In this document: piece by piece, positions 17,218 to 25,840 of the stretch | Position numbering within the stretch: position 1 is the first letter of the stretch | Layout: each line of letters begins with the position of its first letter | Origin: Cyanobium sp. E1_MAG_00006 | GTDB taxonomy: Bacteria; Cyanobacteriota; Cyanobacteriia; PCC-6307; Cyanobiaceae | Assembly (NCBI GenBank): GCA_027488975.1 | Contig: JAIYAQ010000024.1 | Coordinates: 1-64,000, forward strand | Direction: 5' to 3' | Length of the DNA stretch: 64,000 bases | Made by a program: the position numbers and the translations under genes | The notes under the pieces: generated by a model | What the model saw: only the letters and a program-made list of their open reading frames with translations | Databases searched by the model: none | Told to the model about the DNA's origin: nothing

Positions 17218-17310
17218 GCTCAGACCAAGGGCAACGCAGATAAGGATCAACGCTCAAAAGGTTCAACGCTGACACCGCTCACCCCTCACACCGTTCAACG
17301 CTGACCAAGC
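17215..17310. repeat. Six degenerate 16-bp tandem repeats in the glnA 3' region
   Basis: Units start at 17215, 17231, 17247, 17263, 17279 and 17295, each 16 bases, with consensus near TCAACGCTGACMAMGY. Unit 4 and unit 6 share the ten-base core TCAACGCTGA exactly and the others differ by a few bases. The array fills the whole space between the stop-codon hairpin and the terminator, and its last unit runs into the terminator stem. No coding capacity is evident. Confidence 0.75.
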
Positions 17311-17333
17311 CCCGGCTCACGCCGGGGCTTTTT
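17307..17333 (+). terminator. Rho-independent terminator shared by glnA and the 75-aa gene
   Basis: AAGCCCCGGC pairs with GCCGGGGCTT around TCAC, followed by TTT (five T in total counting the stem end). The AA at the other side makes it usable in both directions, so it also serves the convergent gene that ends at 17373. Confidence 0.85.
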
Positions 17334-17372
17334 GCTGGACATCTGAGAACAGACCTTCAGAGGAGCGAGAGC

Positions 17373-17600
17373 TCAACCATGCCGCAGGTGGGCCATGGCG
17401 CTGTCGTGCAGGCGGCGCTCATGGGCATGGCGCTCAACCCAGGCGACCTCCTGGCCATGCACCTCGGGACCTTCGCTGCCATCGGCCTGGGCATGACGCT
17501 GAGCGATCACGGGCTGGTGACGCCGGGCGTCCTGGGCACGGGCGCGCATCCAGGCCACGTAGCTGGGCTCGGACTGACGGGAAACGCTGGACTCATCCAT
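17373..17600 (-). CDS. Small hypothetical protein with a strong ribosome binding site (75 aa)
   Basis: 75 aa starting MDESSVSRQSEPSYVAWMRA, rich in Arg, His, Ala and Glu, predicted helical and soluble with no signal peptide. I do not recognise the family. The start is fixed by AGGAGG five bases before the ATG at 17600, an unusually good Shine-Dalgarno for this genome; ATG codons further upstream lack one. A reading frame on the opposite strand is an antisense shadow. It converges on glnA and shares its terminator. Confidence 0.6.
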   Translation of the reverse strand: MDESSVSRQSEPSYVAWMRARAQDARRHQPVIAQRHAQADGSEGPEVHGQEVAWVERHAHERRLHDSAMAHLRHG

Positions 17601-17766
17601 TGGGGCCTCCTGAATTCCTCTGCTCATTCTGTAGCGGTTGCTACCAGACACAGGCACGCGCCATAAAAGTTGACGCCAATCGACGTCGGCACCGTTCGCG
17701 GCTATCCGCGGCTGAGCGCTGCAATCCGTTGAAATAGGGGCACCCTCAGACCCCCTGCAGCAGACG

Positions 17767-18822
17767 ATGGCGGATGCCGTGACCCGACTCGCCTACCAGA
17801 CCCTGCAGCAGGGCAAGAGCCTGATGGGTGTTGCCCACAAAGAGGTGAGCACACGCCTGATGGAACTGGTGGCACCACAGGCAGCCACCAAGACCCGCCC
17901 ACTGACGCCCCAACTGCTGGCGGAACTGCAGGCCTCGCAGCAACGGCTGCTGGATGTGGACTGGGAGGAAGCCGAGCAGGGCCTCTACCCCACCAGCCAT
18001 CTGTTTGATGCCCCCTGGCTGGACTGGGCCGCGCGCTACCCCCTCGTGTGGCTCGACATGCCTGGCACCTGGAGCCGCCGCAGTGAGCGCAACGTGCGTG
18101 ACCTTCCTAACGATGTGGAAGCCGGCAGCTACCCCGAGTACTACCTGCAGAACTTCCACCACCAGACCGACGGCTACCTGAGCGACCACTCGGCCTCGCT
18201 GTACGACCTGCAGGTGGAGATCCTGTTCAACGGCACCGCCGATCCGATGCGGCGGCGGGTGCTGCGGCCGCTGGTTCAGGGGCTGCGGGCCTTCGCGGAT
18301 CGTCCGGCCTCGAGCCTGCGGGTGCTGGATGTTGCCACCGGCACCGGCCGGACGCTCCGACAGATCCGCGCGGCCCTGCCACAGGCGCAGCTGGTGGGCC
18401 TCGACCTCTCGCGCTCCTACCTCAGGCAGGCCAACCGCTGGCTCAGTCAGCTGCCGGGGGAACTACCACAGCTGGTTCAGGGCAACGCCGAAGCGATGCC
18501 CTTCGCCGACAACAGCATGCAGGCGGTGAGCTGTGTGTTCCTGTTCCACGAACTGCCCGCCGAGGCGCGACAGAACGTGCTGAACGACTGCTTCCGGGTT
18601 CTGGAACCAGGCGGATCCCTGGTGCTGGCGGATTCGGTGCAACTGGCGGATTCCCCCCAGTTCGAAACGATCATGGACAACTTCCGCCGGGTGTTTCACG
18701 AGCCCTACTACCGCGACTACATCGGTGATGACATCGAGGCTCGACTAACCAGTGCCGGTTTCCGCGGCATCCGGGCGGAGTCCCATCTCATGACCCGCGT
18801 GTGGTGTGCCTCCAAGCCCTGA
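17767..18822 (+). CDS. SAM-dependent class I methyltransferase
   Basis: 351 aa. A cyanobacterial N-terminal region of about 170 residues precedes a UbiE-like Rossmann domain: motif I VLDVATGTGRTLRQ, motif II VGLDLSRSYL, motif III region GNAEAMPFADNS and post-motif LEPGGSLVLADS. The substrate is not known; a quinone, chlorophyll-related or lipid substrate is possible. It stands alone, with 166 bases upstream that hold no gene and no clear operator. Confidence 0.85.
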   Translation: MADAVTRLAYQTLQQGKSLMGVAHKEVSTRLMELVAPQAATKTRPLTPQLLAELQASQQRLLDVDWEEAEQGLYPTSHLFDAPWLDWAARYPLVWLDMPGTWSRRSERNVRDLPNDVEAGSYPEYYLQNFHHQTDGYLSDHSASLYDLQVEILFNGTADPMRRRVLRPLVQGLRAFADRPASSLRVLDVATGTGRTLRQIRAALPQAQLVGLDLSRSYLRQANRWLSQLPGELPQLVQGNAEAMPFADNSMQAVSCVFLFHELPAEARQNVLNDCFRVLEPGGSLVLADSVQLADSPQFETIMDNFRRVFHEPYYRDYIGDDIEARLTSAGFRGIRAESHLMTRVWCASKP

Positions 18823-18878
18823 CAAAGCCGCGTGCAAGCCAGCGTTGGCCATAGGGTCCGCAGGGTGACCGGACTGGA

Positions 18879-19202
18879 ATGACAAATCCGTTCAGCGTGA
18901 GGTGGTTGGCAGGCTGGACGTTCCAGACGGTCCTGATGGAAGGCCATGTGCAGGTGGAAGCCCATGGCTTCGGGATCTGCCTGCGCACTCCGGTTCTGAC
19001 CGGCGAGAGTCCGATCACGGCAGCCGATCGCCTGGTTCTGGCTGAGGACCGCCGGCGGCGTGCCCTCCACAACGCCTGGCTGCGCGGCCAGAGGCTCACT
19101 CCCAGCAACGACCTGCCGGAGCTCAGCGGCGCCGTGGCTGACACCGAACTGCGGCTGGTGACGGAGGCCGATCTCCAACCGCTGATCCGACTGGCAGCCT
19201 GA
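18879..19202 (+). CDS. Conserved hypothetical protein (107 aa)
   Basis: Short soluble protein with an alpha/beta composition; I see no signal peptide, membrane segment or catalytic motif. The body (VQVEAHGFGICLRTPVL and DRLVLAEDRRRRALHNAWLR) reads as a folded protein and codon usage matches its neighbours. It ends three bases before the convergent small membrane gene. Function unknown. Confidence 0.65.
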   Translation: MTNPFSVRWLAGWTFQTVLMEGHVQVEAHGFGICLRTPVLTGESPITAADRLVLAEDRRRRALHNAWLRGQRLTPSNDLPELSGAVADTELRLVTEADLQPLIRLAA

Positions 19203-19205
19203 AGC

Positions 19206-19478
19206 TCAGCGGTGCAGCCAGAGGGCGAGCAGCAGGCCGGCTCCACCCCAGCGAAGGGCCGTCCAGAGGCTCTGTTCCCGCCAGCCGCGCGGCTGAAGAG
19301 GCTTTGGCAACGGATCCAGCAGACGCTGAGCCAGGGCCATGCGCTGACGCAGCCGACGGGCCTGCAGGCTTTCGTCGCCCGCCGTCAGCCGCTCGGCCCG
19401 GCTGACCTGGGCCATCAGTCCAGCCAGCTGGTGAAGCCAGCGGATTGGCGTGCGGGGAGAGCGCGGACGCTGTTGCAT
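19206..19478 (-). CDS. Small C-tail-anchored membrane protein (90 aa)
   Basis: 90 aa with a strongly basic, helical N-terminal 70 residues and a single hydrophobic segment at the extreme C-terminus (TALRWGGAGLLLALWLHR), so it is likely tail-anchored. The ATG at 19478 is 9 bases from the divergent next gene's ATG, which supports this start over a 51-codon upstream extension. Function unknown; seen as a conserved hypothetical in picocyanobacteria. Confidence 0.6.
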   Translation of the reverse strand: MQQRPRSPRTPIRWLHQLAGLMAQVSRAERLTAGDESLQARRLRQRMALAQRLLDPLPKPLQPRGWREQSLWTALRWGGAGLLLALWLHR

Positions 19479-19487
19479 GGCGTCAGG

Positions 19488-19829
19488 ATGACGTGGTGCC
19501 GAGACATCCGTCCAGTGCCCGCCTCCAGCAACGCCCACGAACCCGCCAGCCAGCGTGACTGGCCGCCGGGGAGTCAGGAGGCCGCGCGGGAGCTGCACGG
19601 GCGGCTTCGCATCGGCGACCGTGATTGGCATGCTCTGAAGAGTCAGCCCCAGCGGAGGGCGGCGGAGCAGCTGGCTGCCGCCCTCGTTCAGCTGCTCGAT
19701 CCAGCCAATGCGCCGGGTGCTGCCAATTCAGGGCCACAGCGGCAGGAGGCAGCCGCCCTTGTGGAGCATGCCCTCGGCTGGCTGAAGGGGGAGCGGCGTG
19801 ATCCCGGCTGCCCCAGTCACGGCCGCTGA
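19488..19829 (+). CDS. Conserved cyanobacterial protein (113 aa), possibly DUF6439-like
   Basis: 113 aa. The region WPPGSQEAARELHGRLRIG, the Gln/Ala-rich helix and the conserved ending LGWLKGERRDPGCPSHGR look like a small cyanobacterial family that I tentatively associate with DUF6439. No known role. The upstream extension of this frame lies over the divergent tail-anchored gene and is rejected. The last 13 bases overlap the convergent RsbW-like gene. Confidence 0.65.
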   Translation: MTWCRDIRPVPASSNAHEPASQRDWPPGSQEAARELHGRLRIGDRDWHALKSQPQRRAAEQLAAALVQLLDPANAPGAANSGPQRQEAAALVEHALGWLKGERRDPGCPSHGR

Positions 19830-20224
19830 AGCATCCCGCTGCGGCGCAGGGCTACCTGCACCCGGTTGCCACGGGCGCTCCAGCGCACATCGTCGAAGCA
19901 CTGGTGGATCAGGAACAGTCCGCGACCGCTGCTGGCATCGAGCCGTTCCGGCAGACAGGCCAGCCGTGCTTCCGGTGCGACACCACAGCCTTCATCCTGC
20001 ACCTGAAACACCACCCAACGGGGCGTGAGGATGCGGCGCACCCGCAGGCACTTGCTGGGGTCGTTGCCGTTGCCATGGCGCACGGCATTCACCAGGACTT
20101 CCTGGAGCCCGAGCTGCAACGCGGCGAGCTGCTGGGCGGAGCGAATCGGTTCCACCAGCAGCTCCACCAACGGTGCGAGGTGCAGGGTGGATGGGGTGAT
20201 GAAATCGGCCCAGCGGAGCGCCAT
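19817..20224 (-). CDS. RsbW-like anti-sigma factor ATPase
   Basis: 135 aa GHKL ATPase of the HATPase_c_2 type. N-box EVLVNAVRHGN, G1 box DEGCGV and G2 region SSGRGLFLI are present. Such proteins are serine kinases that bind and inhibit a sigma factor or another target and phosphorylate a STAS-domain antagonist (partner switching). A STAS protein is encoded in this window at 50957-51304 but not adjacent, so pairing is inference. No PP2C phosphatase or sigma factor gene is next to it. Confidence 0.85.
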   Translation of the reverse strand: MALRWADFITPSTLHLAPLVELLVEPIRSAQQLAALQLGLQEVLVNAVRHGNGNDPSKCLRVRRILTPRWVVFQVQDEGCGVAPEARLACLPERLDASSGRGLFLIHQCFDDVRWSARGNRVQVALRRSGMLQRP

Positions 20225-20274
20225 CGGCTCGTCCGGCGAGGGACTCAGCGATTGATTGAACCTACCGCTGCTGC

Positions 20275-20290
20275 GACGGCGTCAGCCGTC
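20275..20290 (-). other. 6-bp hairpin over the gun4 stop codon
   Basis: GACGGC pairs with GCCGTC around the tetraloop GTCA; two bases of the gun4 stop codon lie in the stem. No T-run. Short enough to be chance on its own, listed because it matches the recurring stop-codon hairpin pattern. Confidence 0.35.
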
Positions 20291-21011
20291 AGGCCGTCAC
20301 CCGCTGTTGCAGAGCGGGGTGCTGCAGCAGGGCATCCATCAGGCGAACACCACGCAGCTGGTTCACCAGGGGGAGGTGGCCCTCCGGGGCCTGCAGCGAC
20401 CAGGTGAAGGAGCCCGGGTAGCGGGTCCAGAGTCCGCCCTGCTTCCAGCCCAGGCGGGGCCAGAGTTGATCCCAGCGGCCGGCGAGGCTGCGCAGCAGGC
20501 GCAGCTGCACGGAAAAGCCGAAGCGCCCCTGGGAGTACACGACCCAGAGGCGATCGAGGCTCTCAAGATCGACAGCGGCGAAGACTGCCACCTCCGAGTA
20601 GTACACGTAACCACGCTTGACAGCAGCGGGACCCGCCAGCTGGCGCAGAATCTCACTGGTGATCCGATCCGCCTCCTCGAACTCCTGCCTGGCCAGAGCC
20701 CTCTGCAGGGGGGCGTAGTCGATGCCCTGGCCGCTGCTCACGGCCAGCCAGCCATCGGGATAGCGCTGCTCAAACGCCTGGCTGAGGCCATCGTCGGCGC
20801 CGAGCAGCTGCTGAATCAGGGTGCCGGCGGCCCAGTCGTCGCCAGTGGCATCCAGGCGATCGAGCTGCTCGGCCATCAGAGGCCGCAGTTCCTGGCTGCG
20901 CTGCAGCAGCTGATTCAGCAAACTGCGGCGCTGGCGGGCTGAACTGGAGAGGAACCGCTCCAGGAGTTGATCGGCGCTGGCCGCGGCGGTGACGGGAGGT
21001 CCGGAAAGCAT
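20289..21011 (-). CDS. gun4: GUN4-type regulator of Mg-chelatase
   Basis: 240 aa. An N-terminal helical bundle (residues about 15-75) is followed by the GUN4 core with DGWLAVSSGQGIDYAPLQ, LDRLWVVYSQGRFGFSVQ and GGLWTRYPGSFTWS. GUN4 binds protoporphyrin IX and Mg-protoporphyrin and stimulates Mg-chelatase, committing tetrapyrrole to chlorophyll. It diverges from mnmH across 63 bases. Confidence 0.95.
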   Translation of the reverse strand: MLSGPPVTAAASADQLLERFLSSSARQRRSLLNQLLQRSQELRPLMAEQLDRLDATGDDWAAGTLIQQLLGADDGLSQAFEQRYPDGWLAVSSGQGIDYAPLQRALARQEFEEADRITSEILRQLAGPAAVKRGYVYYSEVAVFAAVDLESLDRLWVVYSQGRFGFSVQLRLLRSLAGRWDQLWPRLGWKQGGLWTRYPGSFTWSLQAPEGHLPLVNQLRGVRLMDALLQHPALQQRVTA

Positions 21012-21074
21012 GGAGGTGAGCTGACCTGTCAGCGAGCCAGCGTTGGCCCACTATGTCAGGCATCCACAGCCGCC

Positions 21075-22181
21075 ATGGCCGAACTCGCCGCGATCAGCAG
21101 CTTCCTGCGGGCCCCGGGCCCGGTGGTGGATGTGCGCGCACCGGCGGAGTTCGCCCAGGGCCATATCCCCGGCGCCCGCAATCTGCCGCTGTTCAGCGAT
21201 GACGAGCGGGCAACCGTCGGCACGACCTACAAACAGCAAGGGCGTGCGGCTGCAGTGCAGGTGGGGCTGGAGCTGGTGGGGCCAAAGCTGGCAGCCCTCG
21301 GCCAGGCCCTGACGGCCTGGAGTGCTGAGGCCGGTGGCGCGCCGTTGCGGCTGCACTGCTGGCGCGGTGGCATGCGCTCCGGCAGCGTGGCCTGGCTGGC
21401 GGGCACCCTGGATCTGCCGGTGCTGCTGCTGCAGGGGGGCTACAAGGCCTACCGGCGCTGGGTACTGGAGCTGCTGCTGCTGCCCTGGCCCATCCATCTG
21501 CTGGGAGGCCGCACAGGCACTGGCAAGACTGATCTGCTGCTGGCCCTGGAGCTGCACGGGGTGGCGGTGCTGGATCTTGAAGGCCTCGCCAACCACCGCG
21601 GCAGCAGCTTCGGCGGCCTGGGCCTGCCGGCTCAGCCCAGCAACGAGCACTACGAGAACCGGATCGCCGCCGTGCTGGAACGCCACCGCGGCGCAGGGCA
21701 GATCTGGGTGGAGGCCGAGAGCGCCCAGGTTGGCCGTTGCCGTGTGCCAGCCGGGCTGTGGCAGCGGATGCAGCAGGCGCCGCTGCTGGAGATACGCCGC
21801 CCCCTGGAGGAACGCCTGCGCCAGCTGGTGGCAGTCTACGGGGTGCAGGATCCGCAGGATCTGGCCGAGGCCACCCGTCGCATCGGCCGCCGTCTTGGTC
21901 CGCAGCGCACGGCGGCGGCACTGGAGGCGATCGAGCGCGCCGACTGGGGCGGAGCCTGCCGGGAAATGCTGGATTACTACGACCGCTGCTACGACCATGA
22001 GCTGCAGCGCCATGGCGACACGGACCGGGCGCGGCTGCTCGGCTCGGTGGACCTGGCGGGGAGCGACCCAGCGGCGGCCGCCGAGCTCCTGCTTGCGCAG
22101 GGCCTGATCGAGCGGCAGCACGCCAATGCAGACGAAAGCTCCTCCCCCGCTGAAACAGGCCGACCGGCAGGCGCTGCCTAG
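21075..22181 (+). CDS. mnmH: tRNA 2-selenouridine synthase
   Basis: 368 aa. N-terminal rhodanese domain with catalytic Cys95 in [12 protein letters not shown], then a P-loop domain (GGRTGTGKT) that binds the geranyl or tRNA substrate. MnmH converts 2-thiouridine at wobble position 34 to the geranyl and then the 2-selenouridine form, using selenophosphate from SelD. Whether SelD exists in this genome cannot be seen here. ATG at 21075 chosen because the upstream part of the frame lies over the gun4 start region. Confidence 0.93.
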   Translation: MAELAAISSFLRAPGPVVDVRAPAEFAQGHIPGARNLPLFSDDERATVGTTYKQQGRAAAVQVGLELVGPKLAALGQALTAWSAEAGGAPLRLHCWRGGMRSGSVAWLAGTLDLPVLLLQGGYKAYRRWVLELLLLPWPIHLLGGRTGTGKTDLLLALELHGVAVLDLEGLANHRGSSFGGLGLPAQPSNEHYENRIAAVLERHRGAGQIWVEAESAQVGRCRVPAGLWQRMQQAPLLEIRRPLEERLRQLVAVYGVQDPQDLAEATRRIGRRLGPQRTAAALEAIERADWGGACREMLDYYDRCYDHELQRHGDTDRARLLGSVDLAGSDPAAAAELLLAQGLIERQHANADESSSPAETGRPAGAA

Positions 22182-22204
22182 GATCAGATTTTCAGGGACG
22201 TTCG

Positions 22205-22579
22205 ATGGCCGCCATTCAGTTCTTCCGCGGAGTCGACGAACCGGTGGTGCCAGATATCCGCATGACCCGCTCACGCGATGGGCGCACCGGCCAAGCGATC
22301 TTCGTGTTCGATCAGCCGCAGGCCCTGGCCCCGGAAACGATGGGCGACATCGCCGGCATGTTCCTGATCGATGAGGAGGGTCAGTTGGTGACCCGCGAGG
22401 TGAACGCCAAGTTCGTGAACGGCAAACCCGCTGCCCTGGAGGCCACCTACACCTGGAAGACGCCCGAAGACTTTGATCGCTTCATGCGCTTCGCCCAGCG
22501 CTATGCCGAAGCCAACGACCTCGGCTTCGCCCAGAAGGACAAGCAGAACGACGACACCCTGAGCGACGACGACGCTTGA
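22205..22579 (+). CDS. psb28: Photosystem II assembly protein Psb28
   Basis: 124 aa with the Psb28 core [31 protein letters not shown] and MFLIDEEG. Psb28 binds the cytoplasmic side of the CP47/RC47 assembly intermediate of photosystem II and protects it during biogenesis and repair. The C-terminal tail is acidic (DDTLSDDDA). The next gene begins at a TTG overlapping its stop codon. Confidence 0.96.
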   Translation: MAAIQFFRGVDEPVVPDIRMTRSRDGRTGQAIFVFDQPQALAPETMGDIAGMFLIDEEGQLVTREVNAKFVNGKPAALEATYTWKTPEDFDRFMRFAQRYAEANDLGFAQKDKQNDDTLSDDDA

Positions 22580-23622
22580 AATTCGGGCAGTGGCTGGGGT
22601 TGATCGCCACGGCAGCCGCCGCGCTGCTGCTGTGGAATCTGCGCGAGGTGGTGATCCATGTGTTCGCCGCCACCGTGCTGGCGATGGCCCTCTGCACCCT
22701 GGTGGGGGTGGTGCGGGAGCGTCTGGGCTGCAGTCGACCGATCGCCCTGCTGCTGACGTTGCTCGGCCTGCTGCTGCTGCTGGCGCTGGCCGTGGCGGTG
22801 GTGGTGCCTCCCTTCCTGCAACAGTTCCAGGAGCTGCTGCGACAGCTGCCCGCGGCGGCTGAACGTGCAGTGCGCCTGCTGCATCAGGGCATGGATTACA
22901 GCAGCCAGATGCTCTACGGGCGCGAAGCCCTGAACTGGTTGCAGCAGACCTGGCAGTCGCCAGCTGGCGGTGCCGGCCCCGGGCTGATGCGCCTGCTGGG
23001 TGTGGCGGGAAACCTCGGCAGCGGCCTGCTGCAGCTTCTGTTCGTGCTGGCGGTGAGCGTGATGATCGCCATCCAGCCGGTGGCCTACCGGGAGGTGGCC
23101 ATTCTGCTGGCACCCTCCTTCTACCGCCGGCGGCTACGGCAGGTGCTGCTGCAATGCGGTGAGGCCCTCAGCAGCTGGATGGGGGGTGTTCTGATCAGCT
23201 CCCTGTGTGTGGCGCTGCTGGCGGGCACGGGCCTGCTGCTACTGGGGGTAAAGCTGGTGGTGGCCAACGCGCTGCTGGCTGGGCTGCTCAACGTGATTCC
23301 CAACGTTGGCCCCACCCTGAGCACGCTGTTCCCGATGTCGGTGGCGCTGCTGGATTCCCCCTGGAAGGCCCTGGCGGTTCTGGGGCTCTACGTGGTGGTG
23401 CAGAACCTGGAGAGCTATCTGATCACGCCATCGGTGATGCACCACCAGGTGAAGTTGCTGCCGGGGCTCACCCTCATGGCCCAGTTCTTTTTCACGGTGC
23501 TGTTCGGGCCCCTTGGCCTGCTGCTCGCCTTGCCCCTGGCGGTATGCCTGCAGGTGGTCATCCGCGAGGTGCTGATTCACGACGTTCTTGATCCCTGGCG
23601 GCGCCAGCGCCTGAGCCCATGA
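22576..23622 (+). CDS. AI-2E family transporter, first copy
   Basis: 348 aa with about eight membrane segments and the family's C-terminal signature [15 protein letters not shown] and [14 protein letters not shown]. The family (PerM/TqsA-like) covers permeases for signals or ions; the substrate is unknown. The TTG start overlaps the psb28 stop (TTGA), and its stop overlaps the second copy (ATGA), so psb28 and both permeases form one unit. Confidence 0.88.
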   Translation: MKFGQWLGLIATAAAALLLWNLREVVIHVFAATVLAMALCTLVGVVRERLGCSRPIALLLTLLGLLLLLALAVAVVVPPFLQQFQELLRQLPAAAERAVRLLHQGMDYSSQMLYGREALNWLQQTWQSPAGGAGPGLMRLLGVAGNLGSGLLQLLFVLAVSVMIAIQPVAYREVAILLAPSFYRRRLRQVLLQCGEALSSWMGGVLISSLCVALLAGTGLLLLGVKLVVANALLAGLLNVIPNVGPTLSTLFPMSVALLDSPWKALAVLGLYVVVQNLESYLITPSVMHHQVKLLPGLTLMAQFFFTVLFGPLGLLLALPLAVCLQVVIREVLIHDVLDPWRRQRLSP

Positions 23623-24620
23623 GCGCGCGCAGCCTGCTGGCCCTACTGGCACTGGTGGTGCTGGCGCTGTTGGTGTGGGAGCTGCGCTGGGTGCTGCTGG
23701 TGCTGTTCGGTGCCGTGGTGCTGGCCGTGGCGCTGGATGTGCCGGTGACCTGGCTGCGGCGGGTCACGCGACTCAACCGCACCGTCGCCCTGGTGATCGT
23801 GCTTGCCCTGCTCGGGGTGGGTGGCTGGAAGCTGGCGGTCTTGCTGCTGCCGGAACTGGTGGAACAGGCCAACCAGCTCACCGAGCTGGTGCCGGCCCTG
23901 ATCGCCCGCATCAGTCAGCTGCTGGGCGGCGTCTCCCAGCTCGACAGCGTCGAGAACCAGCTGATGCAGTTCGCCACCTGGGACAAGCTGCAGCCGCTTG
24001 GCCTGCAGCTGCTGGGTGTCGCCGGCGGAGCGGCCAACGGCACGATCCAGCTGCTGTTGCTGGTGCTGCTCTCCCTGCTGCTGGTGTTGGATCCCCGCAG
24101 CCATCAGCGCCTCGTGCTGGCCGTCACACCAGCTCCCCAGCGGCCGCTGATGGGCCAGCTGCTGGGGGAATGCCGCCAGGCCCTTGGCGGCTGGCTGGCT
24201 GGCATGACCATCTCCGCCACGGCGGTGTTTCTGCTCACCTGGGCCGGGCTGGCCCTGCTGAAGGTGCCCCTGGCCCTGCTGAGCGCGCTGGTCTGCGGGG
24301 TGCTGACCTTCGTTCCCACGATTGGACCCAGCCTGGCGACCCTGTTGCCCCTTGCGGTGGCGCTGGTGATCTCCCCTGCTCTGGCACTGCAGGTGATGGT
24401 GCTGCGGCTGGTGCTTCAGAACGTCGAGGCCTTCCTGCTCACGCCGATCCTGCTCAGCCAGACCGTGAATCTGCTGCCCACCGTTGCCCTGATGGCGCAG
24501 CTGAGCCTGGGTGTTCTGCTGGGGTTGCCCGGCGTGCTGCTGGCCCTGCCCCTGGTGGTGGTGCTTCAGGTGCTCTGCCAGCGGGTGCTGGTGGAGCAGG
24601 TGATGGATCGCTGGAGCTGA
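23619..24620 (+). CDS. AI-2E family transporter, second copy
   Basis: 333 aa paralogue of the preceding permease with the matching signature FVPTIGPSLATLLP and LQNVEAFLLTPILL. Same topology of about eight membrane segments with a soluble insert after the second or third. Probably arose by tandem duplication; the two may form a hetero-oligomer. It converges with the small membrane gene at 24645. Confidence 0.88.
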   Translation: MSARSLLALLALVVLALLVWELRWVLLVLFGAVVLAVALDVPVTWLRRVTRLNRTVALVIVLALLGVGGWKLAVLLLPELVEQANQLTELVPALIARISQLLGGVSQLDSVENQLMQFATWDKLQPLGLQLLGVAGGAANGTIQLLLLVLLSLLLVLDPRSHQRLVLAVTPAPQRPLMGQLLGECRQALGGWLAGMTISATAVFLLTWAGLALLKVPLALLSALVCGVLTFVPTIGPSLATLLPLAVALVISPALALQVMVLRLVLQNVEAFLLTPILLSQTVNLLPTVALMAQLSLGVLLGLPGVLLALPLVVVLQVLCQRVLVEQVMDRWS

Positions 24621-24644
24621 TTCTCAGCGCGGCGCCAGGGAATT

Positions 24645-24875
24645 TCAGCGATAGCGGCGCAGCAGGGAAGGAAGCAGAACCAGCACCATCACGGCCAGAG
24701 GGTGATGCACCGGTATGGCGCTGAGGCTGGTCCAGGTGAAGTGATCCAGCAGCAACAGGATCTCCGTGCGCAGATCAAGCACGGCCAGCAGGGCCAGCAC
24801 CAGGGGAGCCAATGGGATGCGGTGGCGCCGTGCCTGTTGCAGGTCCTGCTGCTCCTCCAGCCCCGATGCGCTCAT
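24645..24875 (-). CDS. Small membrane protein at the end of the secDF unit (76 aa)
   Basis: 76 aa with two hydrophobic segments (IPLAPLVLALLAVLDL and HPLAVMVLVLLPSLL). Its ATG overlaps the secF stop (ATGA), so it is made together with SecDF. I do not recognise a named family; it is not YajC by sequence (wrong topology and no conserved basic tail). An accessory role in translocation is inference from coupling only. Confidence 0.7.
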   Translation of the reverse strand: MSASGLEEQQDLQQARRHRIPLAPLVLALLAVLDLRTEILLLLDHFTWTSLSAIPVHHPLAVMVLVLLPSLLRRYR

Positions 24876-25840
24876 CGGCGAGAGAACAACGGCAGCAGGG
24901 TGGGGGCAATGCCGATGCTGGACCAGCTGCCGACGGCGATCCCCACCGTGAGGGCCACGGCGAACCAGAACAGGGTGCTGCCACCGAAGAAGATCAGCGC
25001 CACCAGCGGCAACAGGGTTGTGAGTGAGGTGTAGAGGGAGCGGGTGAGGGTGGCATCCACAGCCACGTCCACCTGCTCGCTCATCGGCAGGCCGGCGAGC
25101 AGAGTCTTCTGCTCACGGATCCGGTCGAAGACCACAACCGTGTCTGTCACGGAGTAGCCGGCCACCGTGATCAACGAGACCGCAAACAACGAATCCACCT
25201 CGATGCCCGACAGCAGGCCCAACCAGGCGAACACCCCGCAGGTGATCAGCACGTCGTGAGCGAGGCAAAGCAGGGCCAGGCCGGCAAAGATCCGGTCGTA
25301 GCGGAAGGTGATGTAGAGGGCGATGGCGGCAAAGCTGACCAGCAGGGAGAGCAGGCTCCCCTTCAGCAGCTGGTCGCCGAGGGTCGGTCCGATCGTGTCA
25401 ACCGCCGTGCCGGAGGCATTCAGCGGCCCAGCAACCTCGCGAACGGCAGCCACCACCGCGGCAGCCTGCTCAGGGTTCACCGCCGGCAGGCGCAGCACCA
25501 GGGAACGGCCCTGATCAAGAACCTGAACGGCAGCACTGGCAAGGTTCGGCGCCGGGGTTCCCGGCTCGGCCGGCAACTGCAGACGCGCCACAGGCTGCTG
25601 GATCTGGGCCGAGCTGAGGGCGGAACAGGAAACCCCGCAGGCGCGCTCCAGCTGGATCTGGGTGCCACCGGTGAAATCGAGCCCGGGTCGCAACGGTGCA
25701 CCGATCGCAGGGTTGAACCAGCACATCAGCAGACCGATCAGGCTGAGCAGACAGGCCAGACCGGAACCCCACCAGGCCAGGATGCGGTGGCGGCTGATCC
25801 GGAAGCGGGGCGCAGGAGCGATCGAAGGGGTCGAACTCAT
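24872..25840 (-). CDS. secF: Protein translocase subunit SecF
   Basis: 322 aa. Six membrane segments with the first periplasmic domain after the LDFTGGTQIQLE motif and the conserved VAGYSVTDTVVVFDRIRE segment in the fourth membrane region. Uses proton motive force with SecD to pull preproteins from SecYEG into the periplasm or thylakoid lumen. The start overlaps the secD stop by one base (TGATG). Confidence 0.96.
   Translation of the reverse strand: MSSTPSIAPAPRFRISRHRILAWWGSGLACLLSLIGLLMCWFNPAIGAPLRPGLDFTGGTQIQLERACGVSCSALSSAQIQQPVARLQLPAEPGTPAPNLASAAVQVLDQGRSLVLRLPAVNPEQAAAVVAAVREVAGPLNASGTAVDTIGPTLGDQLLKGSLLSLLVSFAAIALYITFRYDRIFAGLALLCLAHDVLITCGVFAWLGLLSGIEVDSLFAVSLITVAGYSVTDTVVVFDRIREQKTLLAGLPMSEQVDVAVDATLTRSLYTSLTTLLPLVALIFFGGSTLFWFAVALTVGIAVGSWSSIGIAPTLLPLFSRR

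Noticed and set aside
17215-17310. CRISPR array reading of the tandem repeats
   Set aside because: Units are contiguous and 16 bases long with no spacers, and there are no cas genes.
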